Part shown: piece after piece, positions 1-12,918 of the stretch | How the letters are laid out: each line of letters begins with the position of its first letter | Position numbering within the stretch: the first letter of the stretch is position 1 | Source of the DNA: Salticus scenicus | Taxonomy: Eukaryota > Arthropoda > Arachnida > Araneae > Salticidae | Assembly (NCBI GenBank): GCA_963930645.1 | Contig: OZ005657.1 | Coordinates: 51,249,153 to 51,313,152 of the forward strand | DNA length: 64,000 nucleotides | Direction: 5' to 3' | Notes under the pieces: generated by a model | Database searches by the model: none | What the model was told of the DNA's origin: nothing | The model's input: the letters and a program-made list of their open reading frames with translations, nothing else | Program-made: the position numbers and the translations under genes

Positions 1-16
1 TAAAAAAAATTAATAC

Positions 17-1225
17 ATAGTCAACTCCCTCTAATACCATACCTGCCAACATTTGAAAATGATAATTAGTAGCACACAGATTTTAAAAATAGATTGGATG
101 GTTGATTGGTTCATTTTTATCATGCGACAAACGAATCTTGAACAAATAAATGTATGTATATTACTGTATTTTCTTGCATATAATCTGCGGGGTACTATTT
201 TCAGCCCTGATGAAAAATTTTCCACAGATAATATGCACTGCCGGATGCCAGACGTCTGGCTTTATTTGCCACCGAAATCCGGACACATTAATTATGTTTA
301 ATGTCCCCCCCCCCCCCCCAACCTCAGATTAATCATCTTTTTAAAAGTTATTATTTTTACCTAAATAATTTGCATTAGTGTTCATATATAATGAAAAACC
401 GTTCAAGAAGCAAACATGATTTATGAAACCAGGTATAAAATAACTTTATTCAAAATGCAGAATTCCTGTTTTTACACTATATTCAACCAGCCATTAAAAT
501 TCAGCAAAAATACTACCTATTAAATAAATATTTTTTGTTGTGTGTTTAATTATGTGTATAATTAAAAAATATATAGATTATAATGATTGCAAAAAAATGC
601 AATCTTAGCATTGAGATAATTGTTTTAAAAATGTTGAATATAAATATTAAACACATTCAATGTTTTTTGTAGGCATTTGACCATGGATTGGTAGAGGGGG
701 GGGGGGGGGAGGTTAAAAAAAAAGAAAGAGAAATATTGAACAACTCTACTTCCTTATAGGTTCTAACATCTAATAAAGTAAGTTTGAAAATAACACTGGC
801 ATTTATGTTGCAGATGGAAAAAGATTAGAAATCCCAAGCCTTTCGTGAGACATTTGTTTGCCAATCGATAGGGGGTGGGGTGGGGAGCGAGGAGGGCACA
901 AAAAAAAATACACGAATGAGAAATATTTAACAATTCTACCTCTTTATACATTCTAGAAGCTAATAAAGCAAGTTTAAAATGAAAATTGACATTTATGGCG
1001 TGGATGGAAAAAGATTGAAAATCGCAAGGCAAAACGTCAGAAATGTTTCAGTTTTGGTGCTAGATAAAAATTCGTAATTTTGAGCCGATTTTCGTAGCGT
1101 CGTAGTTTATGGCCCAAATTCGTAGCAATTACGAATTATTCGTAGCAGTTGGCAGGTCTGCTAATACACAAAAGTTTTGTCCAGAGCTTTTGCAGATTAT
1201 AGACCATTGTCTTTGTGTACATTTT
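17..1225. mobile_element. Tigger/pogo-like element fragment, interrupted by a hAT-like insertion
   Basis: GTCAACTCCCTCTAATAC at 20-37 continues after the hAT-like insertion as ACAAAAGTTTTGTCCAGAGC (1168-1187) and a GCAGATTATAG stretch. The same order occurs, reverse-complemented, at the right end of the intact copy at 55897-57126. The left-edge copy is therefore the same family, with its terminal repeat split. Confidence 0.65.
38..1160. mobile_element. hAT-like non-autonomous element, copy 1
   Basis: Terminal inverted repeats CATACCTGCCAAC (38-50) and GTTGGCAGGTCTG (1148-1160) match at 12 of 13 positions. The element is flanked by direct CTAATAC (31-37 and 1161-1167), a target duplication. 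It contains C and G homopolymer runs (307-319, 697-709) and no credible protein. A second copy lies at 8058-9066 in the same orientation. Superfamily assignment is from terminal-repeat style only; hAT duplications are usually 8 bp. Confidence 0.8.
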
Positions 1226-1383
1226 TCTTTTGCAAATACAAAGTGATTTATTATTAATGCATAAATAGATATTAAAATAGAAAGATTATTTCTAGTAAAT
1301 TTCAGATTAAAATTTTTCTTTATTACTAATAAAATACAAGCATATCTATTGAAAATTATTTTTCCGACTGAGTGAAAATAATG

Positions 1384-1442
1384 CCTGGACCAGGAGTCGA
1401 ACCCCAGATCTTTGACTTACAAGGTCAAGGCTCTAGCAATCC
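1384..1442 (-). pseudogene. tRNA-like relic (anticodon arm and B box)
   Basis: The reverse strand reads a 5-bp anticodon stem TTGAC/GTCAA around loop CTTGTAA, then GGTTCGACTCC, which fits the RNA polymerase III B box. The D-arm half is degenerate and the acceptor stem does not close, so a working tRNA is unlikely; a SINE head or tRNA pseudogene fits better. A related segment lacking the tRNA part lies inverted at about 1619-1680. Confidence 0.4.
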
Positions 1443-1775
1443 GCGTTTGTAATGATCGATAGATGGCGCTCTCTGAACACTGCAGTTGTTAGTAAATATA
1501 ACAGCCACGTGTAATTATTATTCTTTCTCCGCCATTTCATCATGGAAAGTCGATTGCATAATATGAGGATATGCAGTGGTGTGATAATTTCACCTTAGCC
1601 CACCAGAGGGCGAGCATTTCATTACAATCGCGGATTGAGTTATCCAGGCCGACACCCCAGTCAGCATTACTCAGACAATCTTTAGGCAGAAACATCTCTG
1701 GTCTATCATGTAGATAGTTCAACAGAAATAAGCCACAGGTAAAGGAAAACACCATTAAACAATGGGAGAAAGAAA

Positions 1776-1903
1776 TACAATATATTAAAATCACACAATC
1801 AACTGATTGGGAAGAAAATCATTTATTGAAATGAAAATGAATCATTTTTTCAATAAATGATTTTCTTCCCAATCCGTTGATTGTGTGATTTTAATATATT
1901 GTA
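1776..1903. repeat. long imperfect palindrome (hairpin)
   Basis: Arms at 1776-1832 and 1848-1903 are near-perfect reverse complements (for example CACACAATCAACTGATTGGG against CCCAATCCGTTGATTGTGTG), with a short loop. Probably a foldback MITE remnant. Confidence 0.8.
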
Positions 1904-2580
1904 CAAGCATATCTGCTTTAAAAATGTAAAAGAAAATATACCTTTTAAGTGCAGAATGACTCTTCAGTATTGATGTAATAGTGGTTTGTTTTTGGTACTG
2001 GTTCATATGAATTGCAGGATAATAAATATGAGAATCTCAGTTTTTTTTTTTTTTGTGTGTGTATGCGTTTTATTTAAATGTTGAATTAGAATTGTCAAAC
2101 ATATCAAAATTTTGATTCTGAATAAAAACATGATGTTCATATCTATTGCATAATTTCATTAATTAAAACTTGCAATTTAATTAATGGTTGAAACTAAGGA
2201 ATAAACTAAAATTTCAATAAAAAAAAAAAAAAAAAAGTAAAAATATAAGAAAAATTGCCTTTTTTTTTTGTTGTTGTTGTTCTGAATTTCAGCTGTAAAT
2301 TTCTCTGTTTACATTAAAAACTCAGTTGTGGATTATAAGTTTGTGCATTAACGAGAGTTAAGTATAATCTTTTTTTTAACACAATAATATCAATTATGAG
2401 AGAGTTGTACCCTTAATATTTATTGCTTAGTTCAAATGATAATGTAAAAATGTAAATGCTCCTTTTATAATCTGTGACATTGAAAGTAATTTTATTCTAT
2501 ACGTTTTGTATCAATTAACTTTTAATGTTTCCTTTCTATATTTGATTAATTTTTTTTTTTTTTTAATATTCTATATTTAG

Positions 2581-2698
2581 GATTCACTGCCGATATTATT
2601 GGACAAAAGAACATTTTTCCTCCAAGTTCCAAGATGCTCTACCTAATGTTGTGGCAAAGGAAAAAACAAAATCAACTAATCCTGTAACAGATGTGTAG
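2581..2698 (+). CDS. Terminal exon of an unidentified gene (3' end only)
   Basis: A strong acceptor (long T tract then ATATTTAG at 2573-2580) is followed by an open frame of 39 codons in which the first G completes a split codon: IHCRYYWTKEHFSSKFQDAL, then PNVVAKEKTKSTNPVTDV, then TAG at 2696-2698. An AATAAA lies 36 nt after the stop. The peptide composition is protein-like and the other frames are shorter. Earlier exons are not visible and probably lie left of the window. I do not recognise the family. The gene would converge tail-to-tail with stoned-B. Confidence 0.5.
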
Positions 2699-2733
2699 AA
2701 TATGTACCAAAAAATTCCCACAAAAGTGTCATG

Positions 2734-2739
2734 AATAAA
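2734..2739 (+). terminator. candidate poly(A) signal for the unidentified exon
   Basis: AATAAA about 36 nt downstream of the TAG at 2696-2698. Position and strand fit a short 3' UTR. Confidence 0.4.
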
Positions 2740-3550
2740 TTTATTAGAAACAATTTGTCACAAAATGCAATTTACTTGTTTTATGACATAAAAAAGGTTT
2801 CAAATTAAAATTATAAAAATTAAACATTCAAAATATAATATAACAGTATAATAAACTATTTTTGAGGTATTAATTTCACTACATTTTACAAGTAAAATTT
2901 ATGTGCACTTTATTAATATTTGATAACTTTAGTACACTTAAAATTTAAATATTCAAAACAAATATCTACATACAGTTACATAGTCTATACTGTTACATAT
3001 GTTCAATGCACAAAAAGAAAAAAAAAAAAAAACCTGAAAAACAAAATAATTTGCAAGTAATCTGGAGTGAAATAATAACAAACGATGTAATATGTTAAAT
3101 ACATATGTTTATATATTTATTATGTTTATATATTTATACATACAAGCAACAGATTATAAATAATAAACTTTACATCTATTTTTCAATTGTGCATTTCACA
3201 TTACAGCTATGATAAACATTTCAAATCACAAGGAAGTTTTCTTTTCTTTTTTAAATGCCAATTTGAATGAAAGGACTAGACTATCACAGCAATTTTGAAT
3301 TCATGGAATGAATAAAAATGATTATTTTTACAAATGATAAAGTAAGATACATGATAGTTGAGAAATCAAATTTCAATTTGTTAAATTTTATTCATCAGAG
3401 TTTTTTTTTTTTCTTTTTTTTGAAGCAAAAAAAAAAAAAACCCAAAATTTCTTTCTTTTATTGCAACATAAAATAGTTGAAATGTTGTAAAATTAACTGC
3501 ATTAGTACACATTCACTTACACATATTTAATCTTAAAACATATCTACTAT
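2740..3550. other. intergenic AT-rich stretch
   Basis: Between the unidentified exon and a MITE. Contains poly(A), poly(T) and TTTATATA-type runs only; no coding or repeat structure recognised. Confidence 0.5.
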
Positions 3551-3872
3551 CATAGCCTCCTAAACTAGATGCCTGTCACATAGCTCGGAACCTTGGCAAC
3601 AGTTGAAGTGGTAGGCAGCGCCACCTGGTACATATTGTGCAACTTTTTATTCAACAGCCACCAAAAATTTTTTAAAGTGGGATATGATATATATAAAAGG
3701 TGAATAGAATCGAAGAAATGTTGATTATATATATCATATATCACTTCTTAAAATTATTGGTGACAGTTGAATAAAAATGTCGCACAATCTGTACCAGGTG
3801 GTGCTGTCTACTGCTTCAACTGTTACCAAGTTTCAGAGCAACTCGACAGGCATCCTAGTTTAGGAGGCTATG
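3551..3872. mobile_element. 322-bp foldback MITE
   Basis: Ends CATAGCCTCCTAAACTA (3551-3567) and its reverse complement (ending 3872). The arms stay alignable for about 115 bp each (GCGCCACCTGGTACA against TGTACCAGGTGGTGC). Flanked by direct CTACTAT at 3544-3550 and 3873-3879. No coding capacity. Confidence 0.85.
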
Positions 3873-4359
3873 CTACTATAATTTATGATGAAAAAAAATA
3901 GATATATATATATGACAACAAAATATAATTTGCCTAATAGATATGCCCAGAATGTAATTTATGCTGTCATATATCACTTCATGATTCATAAATGCTCTGT
4001 GTAAATGAGTGGATACATATGACTTTACCATGTTTAAAGTAATATTCATACATTTGTGAAAAGCAATCATTTGATTATATCTGGTTATTTCTGACTAAAC
4101 CAAGAAAACATACATTTAAAGGACAGGCACAAGCACCATTTAAACATGCTACAATTTCAACTAAGATAGTACATTTTGTAAGGAACAATTAATTTAAATT
4201 TACAGCATATTTAACTTTTCTCTGTCATATTTACTACATAACCATTATAATATTATATAATCTGTAGTATAACATCAAGATCATACTCCAGGATCATATG
4301 CCATCAAGTCTTTATATAAACAATATGCTACACAAGACACATCAATTAGATTCAAAATT

Positions 4360-4365
4360 TTTATT
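4360..4365 (-). terminator. candidate poly(A) signal AATAAA for stoned-B
   Basis: AATAAA on the minus strand about 30 nt after the stop. This would give an unusually short 3' UTR. Other AT-rich signals further left cannot be excluded, because the genome is AT-rich and the hexamer occurs by chance. Confidence 0.3.
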
Positions 4366-4393
4366 TTGCACATAACAAAGCTCTCAGTTAATA

Positions 4394-4725
4394 TTAATCA
4401 CTTTCATCATCTTTTTCTTCATCTTCAGTGCTTTCTTGAACAGCTGAAGTAGTTGTAACTGGAACATTTGGTGTTGGTATCAAACCATCAATTTCATCAC
4501 TATTTTTAAAATCAATTTCAACTTTATATTCATGCTTAGAAATATATTTTACATATTTTTCTGGGGGTACAGGATTGGTTACTGAAACTGAACGCACTGT
4601 TGTATGGGAAACATATGTAGCAGGCATAGTAAACTCAACATCTACATATTGCTCAAAAGTTTCTGGTATTTGGTCAAATGATGTTAATTCAGTGCGAAGA
4701 AGAAACAGCTGCTGGGTATATGCCC
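4394..4725 (-). CDS. stnB: stoned-B coding exon 8 (C-terminus and stop)
   Basis: 332 nt, residues 1237-1346, stop TAA at 4396-4394. Contains EQYVDVEFTMPATYVSHTTV and VKYISKHEYKVEIDF, the last strands of the mu-homology domain, then a short acidic tail ending EEKDDESD. The acceptor is CATGTTATAG at 4726-4735. A methionine 4 codons upstream of the acceptor lies in the intron and is not used. Confidence 0.94.
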
Positions 4726-4869
4726 CTATAACATGCAATTAAACAAATTAAAATACACATCTCAGATTATTCATTACAAGAATTTTTATAATAGAACCTT
4801 CACCACAAAAATAAATATTTCTAAACTTAATTTAGAAAACTGCTTTGACAAATGAAAATATAAATATTC

Positions 4870-4902
<33 letters not shown>

Positions 4903-7900
4903 ATAATGATGATTTATTAAGCATAGTAGAAGCCAAGCAACAGATACAAGATCACTGAAACACTAATGACCAATAAGATTTAAAAAATTTTTGAGAAGTT
5001 CAGAAAAAGTGAAAAAAAAATTTTATCAGTGAATGAAATGCACAAATTTAAAGAAACCAGATTTATTAATTAACAGCTTGCAAAACAAACGAATCAATAA
5101 ACTAACGCAACAAATCTTAACTTAAAACCATAAACTATATCAAAATTTATCAAAAAATAATTTAAATATATATTAAAAAAAGAAAAGAAAATTTTCTTAC
5201 GAATAATATTACAAAACTCCGAAAATAAGAATTTATAAATTTTTATTTCAATTCATTTACAATCTTAACTAAAAGGAATATGATTGTAAATATATTCGCT
5301 CTTTTAGTATAATAAACTTATATAATCAAAAGGGAATCAAAACCTTCAATATAACCTTATTTTTTACAATATTCAGAAAACTTTGTTTAAACAAAAATAT
5401 ACCTTGTCCTTCCTTTGGTAAACGTGGTATACGCCAAACTACAGCATGGAAGACATGTTCATACTTAGCTTGACCTGCTGATACTTCAATCAGACTTGGA
5501 TCAAGATTTTGAGCAGCTCCAATTATTCGTTCTAAACCCTATCAAAAAGGAAGAAATACATAAGTTCTCTTCTTATTCACACCCATCACTGAAATCAATT
5601 TTAATAATAAAAAAAAAAAATGATGCAAACAATTTTGTTGTTTCCATATAATACTACCTAAAAAATTTACAAAATCTCCTACTTCCTTCCTTCCAAAATT
5701 AATTAAAGAACTAAACTTAGAATACATTAACTAGAAATATAGCTCAGTTTTACTTATATTTTATCACAGTTCACACAATAGGTACAGTGCATCCTCCCGT
5801 ATTGATGCTAAAAGGTAGGCTGCCAGATTGTTATTGTAAAGTGATTATTTAAAAAATAAATTCTCAGTAGAGTCATCGTTCACGTAACATGTCTAATAGG
5901 AAATCCCCTAAAAACAGGAAAAATACATGCATAAAAAAATCTGGGCTAATTATTAAATATTTAGGAACTTTATAGCAATCATTTCACCCACTAATTGACA
6001 AAATTTATAATTAATCATAATTAATTGATAGAATAAGGTATTATTTCACTGTTAATTGATACAACTTGTGTTTTTTAAAAGCTGATTCCTGAAGTATGCA
6101 ATAACTTTGCAGCCAATTGCTGAAATATGGGACCATTTTCGCAGCAAATTGCTGAAACATGGTATCATTTCACAGCAAAGTGTCAAAAATGTACATTTAA
6201 TTGCCACTAACCGAAAAAATAACTTATGTTACTGCTAATTGATAAAATTTTTACCTTTTTTAAAGAATCAACAATTTAGAGATTTCTTAATCATAAGATA
6301 TAGTACTTCAGAACAGTATAAATATTTTTCAAAAGAAAGTTTTTCATTTAAATAATACTTCTGAAGATATTGAAATAAAAATAAGGCGAAAAGTTGTTAA
6401 TTACTGAATGCCAATTAATACAAGTTGCCAAAGAAACATTACAAAAAAATTAGATATTTTGCTGTGGAACATTAGCCTTTTTACTGAAATACCAATTTAG
6501 CTCCTGATGAATTAGGATTTTAATAAGATAGGAAGTTGGTATAACATTTATGTTTTTAAGTTTTAAAATGAAATAAGAAAAAAATAAAGTGCAAAGATTT
6601 TGTATGGGTTTGCTAGTTTGGTAAATTTGAGAAATTCAACAGTAAAGATATAATGGAATAGCTTAATACTATGTACATAATCATTTCCTGTGTCAATAAC
6701 TGCATTATTAGAAAACTTTGAAGTACCAGTAAATGTTTGACATTTAAAAAGGACAACAATGAGTTTTTTCATCCAGGTTTTTTTTTTTTTTTTTTTTTTC
6801 CCAAAAAAATGGCATTTAACATGTAGCTCTACTTAACCACTTAGCTCTTCAATTAAAAATTTATTTTCAATCAGTTTGTCTTTTATATCACCTCAAATGA
6901 GTCCACTACTGCACATTTTAAATTCTCTCGATATACAGGGTGATTATAAAAAAAAAACTACCCCAATATATGAGACCATAGCTATCATACTATTCACAGT
7001 AACTGAATAAAATTTTGGTGGAAGGTATTTTGAGGTATGCGCTCAAGAATCATAAAAAATAACAGTTAAATAGTTACAGTGACAAAATTTCAAATGGTAA
7101 CTCCTACTTTTTTTATTGAAATGGGATCTACAATACCAAAAAACCATAAATAGCATTGAAACGGTACCTGTAGCACGAAAATTGCCAGTGCTAGAAGAAA
7201 AGAGAAAACAACTGCTATGTGCCTACCAGAGCCAGACTAATGACGTCACATGTCCCGCTCAGTGGCGGATCCAGAACTTGACTTTTGGGGGAGGCTAAGA
7301 TTTTTCAAAGTGTTATTCTAGACCAATAAAAAATTTACAATTGCAATATTCAATTGTAAATGTCAGTGTTTTTTTTTTTTTTTTTTTTTTTTTTTGGGGG
7401 GGGGGCTTCAGCCCCCTAACCCCCCTTAAATCTACCACTGGTCTGCTGAGTCTTTGGCTTAGAGCTCCTATAAATGCAAGCCGACTTGTGGAGGCTAGTT
7501 TACAGCCTCAACGTGTGGATTATCTCCCATCTTAAATAAGAAGTGTGTAAAGGAGTGAATTGAAGACAACAACTTAAAACTAATCTTTTTTCAACCTGAC
7601 ACTTTCAACAAAACCATCGCCATCAAACACTGAAATCAACTTTTGACCTTGACACTTCTAATGCAACACTTCCTAAAAAAAAAAAGAAGCTGACTCAGAA
7701 CTTAATTTGTTTGGGCATTATTTTCGATGTGAGTCTGTAAGTGTGTTGAGTTGAAAGAGTGAAGGTCACCAGTCGGATCTAGTGTTGAATAGTAGTAGTT
7801 TCAGTGACAGTGCCGAGCTGAGCATAGATATGTTGAGTTGGAAGTTTTAAGGTCACCTGTCGGGTACAGCGTTAGATAGGGGTGGTTTTCGGTGACAATG

Positions 7901-10595
7901 ACGAGTTGAGCATAAAAGTGTTGCATTGGAAGCGTCAAGGTCAAAAGTTGATTTCAGTGCTAGATGGGGATGGTTTAAGTGAAAGTGTCAGGTTGAACAA
8001 AGATAAAGTTGTTGTCTTCAATTCACTCCTTTACACACTTCTTATTTAAGATGGGAGCATACCTGCCAACATTTGAAAATGACAATTAGTAGCATACCAA
8101 TTTTAAAAATCGATTGGATGGTTGGTTCATTTTTATCATGCAACACAGCAAATAAAAATGTATGTATAATACCGTATTTTCTTGCGTATAATCCATGGGG
8201 TACTATTTTCAGCCCTGATGAAAAATTCTCCACACTGCTGGATGCCAAACATCAGGCTTTTATTTGCCATGGCAATCTTACCACATTATGTTAAATGTTT
8301 TTACCCCCCCCCCCTCCCAGATTAAATATTTTTAAAGTTATTATTTTTATCGAAATAATTTGCATTAGTGTAGGTGTAAAATAATTTTATTCAAAATTCA
8401 GAATTACTCTTTTAACACTACATTCAACCAGTTATTAAAATTCAGCGAAAATGCTAGCCAATCAATGAATATTTTTGTTGTGTGTTTAATTATGTGCATA
8501 ATTTTAAAAAATATAAATTATAATTATTGCAAAAAATTATAAACTTAGTATTGGGATAATTATTTTTAAAAAGTTACAATATAAATATTACAACACATTC
8601 AAAAGCTGCTGCAGGCATTTGTTCATTGATTGTTAGGGGAGGGGGGGGGGGCGAGGTTAAAAAAAAAAGTAAGTGAGAAATATTGAATAATTCTACTTCT
8701 TTATAAGTTCTAGCATCTAATAAAGTAAATTTAAAAAAGAACATTGACATTTATGTTGCAGATGGGAAAAAGATTGGGAACCCCGATCGTTAGGCGGTGG
8801 GCTGGGACACGAGGGGGGACACAAAAAAAATACACGAATGAAAAATATTTAACAATTTTATCTCTTTAATACATTCTAGAATATAATAAAGCAAGTTTAA
8901 AATGAAAATTGACATTTTTGGCGTGGATGGAGAAAGATTGAAAATCGCAAAGCAAAACGTAATCAGATATGTTGCAGTTTTGGTGCTAGATAAAAATTCG
9001 TAATTTTGAGCCAATTTTTATAGTATCACAGTTTACGGCCCAAATTCGTAGCAGTTGGCAGGTCTGGATGATCAACACGATGTGACGTCATTAGTCTGGC
9101 TCTGGTAGGCACACCACAGTTGTTTTCTTTTTTTTCTAGCGCTGGCAATTTTTGTGCTACAGGTGCCGTTTCAATGTTATTTTTGGTTTTTTGGTACGCA
9201 GATCCCATTCCAATAAAAAAAAAAAGTAGGTGTTGCCTTTTGAAATTTTGTCACTAACCGTAACTGTTAGAGTTTAACTGTTATTTTTTTATATGATTCT
9301 TGAGCGCATACCTCAAAATACCTTCCACCAAAATTTTATTCAGTTACTGTGAATGGTATGATCTCATATATCGGAGTAGTTTTTTATTATCTAGTTTTTT
9401 ATTATTATTATTAGTTTTTTTTTTATTATTGTAGTATATATATTTTTTTTATTAATATAAAAATGCTTCAGTTAGTATTTTTTGCAGTGCAGTCATGTAC
9501 AAAAAGAATAAAGTGAGGTATCAAACACTAGTTATAGTCTCGAAAATTAAAATCAGTATGCAAAAAATTACCAGAAAACATCCTTAAAAAGTATCCAATA
9601 TTTCAAGTATTTACCCTTCTCCCCTCAAGATTCTTTTGTAATTTATATATAAATAATAAAATTAAGAATTTGCAAAGAGATATTTTTTTAAATTAAACTG
9701 GACAAATTAAACAATATATTCTGAACAAATAACTTTTACAAGCTACAGAGATAGTATGATTCTTCAAATATACATAAGTTCAAAAGGTTTATTATACATA
9801 TTATATAATATATATATATAAAATAAATAAATAACCACCTTTATTTTCCCAGGTCTTCGTGCAGTTGACTTTTTTGACCCATAACGAAAATGCTTTTCTG
9901 TACGGAATAAATAAATCCAACATTCAGGCACAGGGAATCTTATTTGAATGTTCTCACAAGGTACTTGACCTTGTTTACGACTACTGTATCCCGGAACTAA
10001 AATATCAGACCTTATTTCTACTCTTGTATTAGTGACAGTCATGAAAACCCTAACCTACACATGTGAAAAAAAAATTACAAAATATTACTTACTGAAAAAT
10101 TAAGTACATGTTACTTTTATACAAGGGAAAGAAAAAGAGAGAGAGCATAGTAGTCTATACATATTAAATAAGAGTAATCAAATTTTATTTTTGCTTAAAT
10201 AAAACAAATTAATTTCTAATTTAAATAATCTAATGGACATTTAAAAACAGAAAAAAAATTATTCATAAAAGAAAACATTTACAGGATGTCTATTAATACA
10301 TCAACACAAACTACTTATCAGATGTTTGTGTGTTTGTCTTTATCAGATGTCTTAAATCATATATAAATAAGAATGTACCTGAAGTGGAAGCTCTCTATTT
10401 TTAGGAGGACGTATACGAAATCTTAACAGTTCAAACAAACAGGCGTCCGGAGGAGTAAACCTAAAATATAATTAATTAATGTAATTAAACCTAATTTCAA
10501 GAATGCTGATATACTAAGGTATATCAGCATAATAACTCATTTACTAATAAAATCATTTATTTCAACATTTATATTAGGTTCCAATAAGGCATAAA

Positions 10596-10629
<34 letters not shown>

Positions 10630-12884
10630 AAGAAAAAAAATATTGAAATTCTTAAAAATATAGCATTTTGGAGGAAAAGTTTTCTTACAGATTATTAACA
10701 CTTGTTTCCTCTGACAATTTTAATGTTATTTTTTGACGCACAGAAATCCCAATACACAATACTTTTAGTTTAGTGTGAATAACTACTTTTGGATGGTATA
10801 TTTCTATAGATTAAAAAGAAACTGCTATATATGTTGTAAGATATAATTTATTACTACAATAATTATTTTATTACTAAAAAAAACTATGTTGATAAATATT
10901 TTTTCTTTTTAATCAATGCAAATAAATACAACAGGCCATACCAAATCATCAAGATAGCAATTGTATCACAATACGTAATACAGACCATATCAACTATTAA
11001 AGTTTTTACACTGAAGCACCAGTTATGTGCTAGTTCTTGCTGAATGCTAGTTTTTTATTAAAGAAAAAAAAATTCAATTGCTTACATACTGTGATAGATA
11101 GTCATTGCTTTTGCTAATAACAATATCAATGGATAAAAATACAATATTTAATTTGTTATAAATTAAAAAAATTAATAAATAAAGAATTAAAATTAAAGAG
11201 GATTAAAGAATAAATATGCTGAATTTAGTAAATTATAAATTATAATTATATTATTAGTCTACAATACATGAATCAAGACACTCTGAAATATTTTAAAAGA
11301 TAATAGACATTGTAGTTTTATGCATTGTACATATTACACCTAACAAACACAGAATTGTCATTAGCTGTATGGTCTAGCATCGGCAATTACGGCATGCCGA
11401 TCTATTCGTTAAAATGAATTCTGTCCAGAATCGTAACAGTGTCAGCAAACTGATAGCTGCTTTGTGATTTGAAATACGCTTGTAGGCCAAAACACCTTAC
11501 TTAATGTTTTAAACACATAGACTATCGCTATGCTGATAAGATATATTTTGCTAATATTGATCCAAATATGGGCTGATGCCATTTGGCAACATAGCGGCGA
11601 AGAGGACAAAAACTTTATAGAACTGATACTGAAGGTGGTATGTGGGCCATAGTCACTGTTCGGCATGCCGTACGCCATACGTAATAGGCCCGACTCTCAT
11701 GTGTTTGTTGGGCAAAAGACATTCATTTATAATAAATTTTGTCATTTTTTTTGTGGATTGCAATTGAAGTGTGTTTTTAATAAATCACTTTTTATTCAAC
11801 AATTGAAAAAATGATTCTTATAATGTTTTGACATTCAAAATTTGTTATTTTATAATTATAATAAACAAATTGAGCCAAGGATGGAGAAAAATTAAGAAGT
11901 AAGTTTTACAAAGCATATATATCTATTTTTCAATTTTAATAATAATCTTAAATAACAAAACCTTATTACTTAATACTAATTTTGCATGAAAGGATACTAA
12001 GTTATTTAATGCATTAATTTAATGTAAAAGTTTTTTTTTTTTCCCCAGCATAGTAATTATATTTTAGGTTAATTCTAAAAAGTAATCTAATTACTATAAC
12101 AATACCTGTTGAATCAAGTACAGTATAAATATATTAATTTTATAAACTTTGAAATTCAACTGAAATTTCTACATACATGTAGCAAGACTTTGAAATAGTA
12201 CTTTTAGAAATAAAATTGGTAAATAACAAAGAAGTTATTTAATTTTTAATATGAATATTTTTTAAGAAGCACCAAGTTCAATAAGACCTTATATAACTAG
12301 TAACACAACTATAAAAACAAATAAAATTCTGAACTTAAATAACAAATTCCCAAAAATATTCCAAGTGAGTGATAAAATAATTAAAAAACTTTCCATCAAT
12401 GAAAAACTGAACAGTGAATACACAACTAAGCATTATGACCTCCCTCCCTCAAAAAAAATAAAAACTATTGTTTTAACATTTCTTCGATGAGATAACATTT
12501 TAGTGCTAGCAATAATAACAGGAAAACAGATGAAATTAAAAGCATAAACTTATTATTTTAGTTTTTAAAGATAAAACACAATAAAAATAGGTTTTATAAT
12601 AATGTTAATGAAGAATAAAAACTTTGCCAGCAAATAAGAAAAACTGGAACTTACAGTGTTTTGCTTACAAAGTTTTTAGTCATCATCATCCAACACCAGC
12701 ATTTTGGTGCATTTTTCAACAGTTTATAATAATACATAACCTCTCAAAATATGGTATAGCTATATTGAAATTATACATTTTTACTTAGATAAGTTTACTT
12801 TAAACATTGAAAAGATTTAAGTTATCTGATATTTAAAATCAACTAAGGATAAGCTTCTTTCTTCGGGAAAAAAAAAAAAATTAC

Positions 12885-12918
<34 letters not shown>

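Larger units (their letters stand above)
6938..9395. mobile_element. 2.5-kb composite element with about 310-bp inverted arms
   Basis: The left arm (about 6938-7259) and right arm (about 9070-9395) are reverse complements for roughly 310 bp, sharing for example CCAAAATTTTATTCAGTTAC and TGACGTCATTAGTCTGGCTC (one strand). The left end reads ATACAGGGTGATTATAA; the right end has lost its terminal bases in an ATT-rich tract. Between the arms lie a CAGTGG MITE, a second inverted repeat with a minisatellite, and hAT-like copy 2. No transposase seen. Confidence 0.7.

Noticed and set aside
1384..1442. Functional tRNA gene
   Set aside because: Only the anticodon and B-box half fits; D arm and acceptor stem do not close.
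5750..6300. Possible Tigger-like element starting TACAGTGCATCCTCCCGTA
   Set aside because: No matching right end or target duplication was found.
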